NCBI GenBank assembly: GCA_036004405.1
Contig: DASYRM010000013.1
Span: 1 to 52,031 of the forward strand
Source: DASYRM01 sp036004405
GTDB taxonomy: Bacteria; Acidobacteriota; Vicinamibacteria; Vicinamibacterales; UBA2999
Direction: 5' to 3'
Length of the DNA: 52,031 bases
This document shows, piece after piece, positions 51,262-52,031 of this stretch. Both the position numbers and the translations under genes were made by a program. The notes under the pieces are model-generated. The model made no database searches. It had not been told where the DNA came from and saw only the letters and a list, made by a program, of their open reading frames with translations. Each line of letters begins with the position of its first letter. The first letter of the stretch is position 1.

Positions 51262-52031
51262 ATGCAAAGCCGCACGTTCGTCGGTCTGCTGCTCGCCGCA
51301 GGCACCGCGCTGGCTGCCCAGGCGCCGGCGCCGCGGGCCACGCCGCTCAAGGCGATGCGGCTCTACGTCCTCGACTGCGGGCTGCTCAACATCTCCCGCG
51401 AAGGCGTCGAGCACTACCACGTCACCACCGCCGAAGTGGGCGAGACGCGGATGCCGGTGCCGTGCTTCCTCGTCGCCCACCCCAAGGGCACGCTGATGTG
51501 GGACGTGGGCGTGATTCCCGACGACGACGTCGAGCAGGCGGCGGCCAGCGGCGCGCGCTACGACGTGAATCCCACGGCGGCTGCGGTCGTCACCCGCACG
51601 CTGCGCAGCCAGCTCGCGGCCATCGGCTACCGTCCTGCCGACATCACCTACGTGGCCATCTCGCACGCACACAAGGACCATACCGCCAACCTGAACCAGT
51701 TTGCGGCGGCCACGTGGCTTACCCCGCGGGCGGAGCGCGAGTTCATGTGGAAGCCGAAGAACGAGCGCGTCGAGTCGCGGTTCTATTCGGCGCTCGAGAA
51801 GAGCAGGTGGATTCCGCTCGACAAGGATGAATACGACGTCTTCGGCGACGGCGCCGCCATCATCAAAGCCGCGCCGGGCCACACGCCGGGCCATCAGGTG
51901 CTGGTGCTCAACCTCACGAAGGCCGGCAAGGTCATGGTGGCCGGCGACCTGTATCACTATCGACCCGAGCGCGAGTTCCACCGCGCGCCGCCCGACAACG
52001 AGTTCAACGTGCAGCAGTCGGCGGCCTCGCG
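51262..52031 (+). CDS. metallo-beta-lactamase-fold hydrolase (3' end missing)
   Basis: About 256 residues are present before the right edge. The signal peptide ends near GTALAAQ. The metal site is SHAHKDHTAN (HxHxDH), with PGHTPGHQVL providing a further His and VMVAGDLYHY the bridging Asp. The N-terminal LDCGLLNI and FLVAHPKGTLMWDVG resemble the N-acyl homoserine lactonase (AiiA-like) branch, but exported forms act on many esters and lactones. Substrate is open. Confidence 0.85.
   Translation, partial: MQSRTFVGLLLAAGTALAAQAPAPRATPLKAMRLYVLDCGLLNISREGVEHYHVTTAEVGETRMPVPCFLVAHPKGTLMWDVGVIPDDDVEQAAASGARYDVNPTAAAVVTRTLRSQLAAIGYRPADITYVAISHAHKDHTANLNQFAAATWLTPRAEREFMWKPKNERVESRFYSALEKSRWIPLDKDEYDVFGDGAAIIKAAPGHTPGHQVLVLNLTKAGKVMVAGDLYHYRPEREFHRAPPDNEFNVQQSAAS

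Overview
This is a GC-rich stretch (mostly G or C at third codon positions) of a Gram-negative, didermic bacterial chromosome. The gene content points to Acidobacteriota, probably class Vicinamibacteria: a VWFA-related protein of the acidobacterial type, a DUF5916 outer-membrane/CBM9-like protein, a large serine/threonine kinase with TolB-like and TPR regions, expanded secreted proteins of unknown function, an Omp85/TamB pair and a B12-dependent ribonucleotide reductase. This placement is inferred from families and was not checked by a search. Starts are often GTG or TTG, and many genes overlap by 1-4 nt. No rRNA, tRNA, CRISPR array, prophage or complete insertion sequence was found.

Layout. 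1-9.2 kb (minus strand): a TetR regulator with a probable palindromic operator, a three-module LplT/Aas-like lysophospholipid flippase-acyltransferase-ligase, and the membrane pair DUF2339/DUF3999 (the latter runs off the left edge). 9.3-15.3 kb: a DMT exporter, DUF5916 and DUF4412 proteins, a strong terminator, then an ECF sigma factor with a membrane partner and a secreted Pro/Ala-rich protein. 15.4-25.2 kb: five genes joined by 1-4 nt overlaps, namely biotin carboxylase, biotin carrier protein, TamB-like, BamA/TamA-like and SurA-N-like; this links acyl-CoA carboxylation to outer-membrane assembly. 25.3-31.9 kb: a glycine-zipper protein, a CPBP protease, a sigma-54 two-component system with a possible short leader ORF, a lipoprotein, and a membrane protein with a TIR-like Rossmannoid domain. 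31.9-37.3 kb: a parallel beta-helix protein, then the class II ribonucleotide reductase nrdJ with two well-placed NrdR boxes. 37.4-44.8 kb: a plastic zone with a DUF1737 gene and its deleted copy, two methyltransferases fused at a deletion junction, a TIR protein, RidA, a Uma2 nuclease, a CMD protein, a decayed crcB and a DinB protein. 44.8-52 kb: TPR and VWA proteins, a secreted beta-carbonic anhydrase, the large kinase, a hypothetical protein and a partial metallo-beta-lactamase-fold hydrolase.

The most interesting items: a family of short palindromes (core CCGCCTGAAGGCGG or variants) that repeatedly sits on stop codons and once inside the biotin carrier gene; the NrdR box pair; gene remnants marking at least three deletions in 39-44 kb; several genes with -10 boxes 6-11 nt before the start codon, suggesting leaderless mRNAs; and the split TIR-like membrane protein. 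No clearly new multi-gene system could be shown; the nearest candidates are the five-gene operon and the palindrome family.
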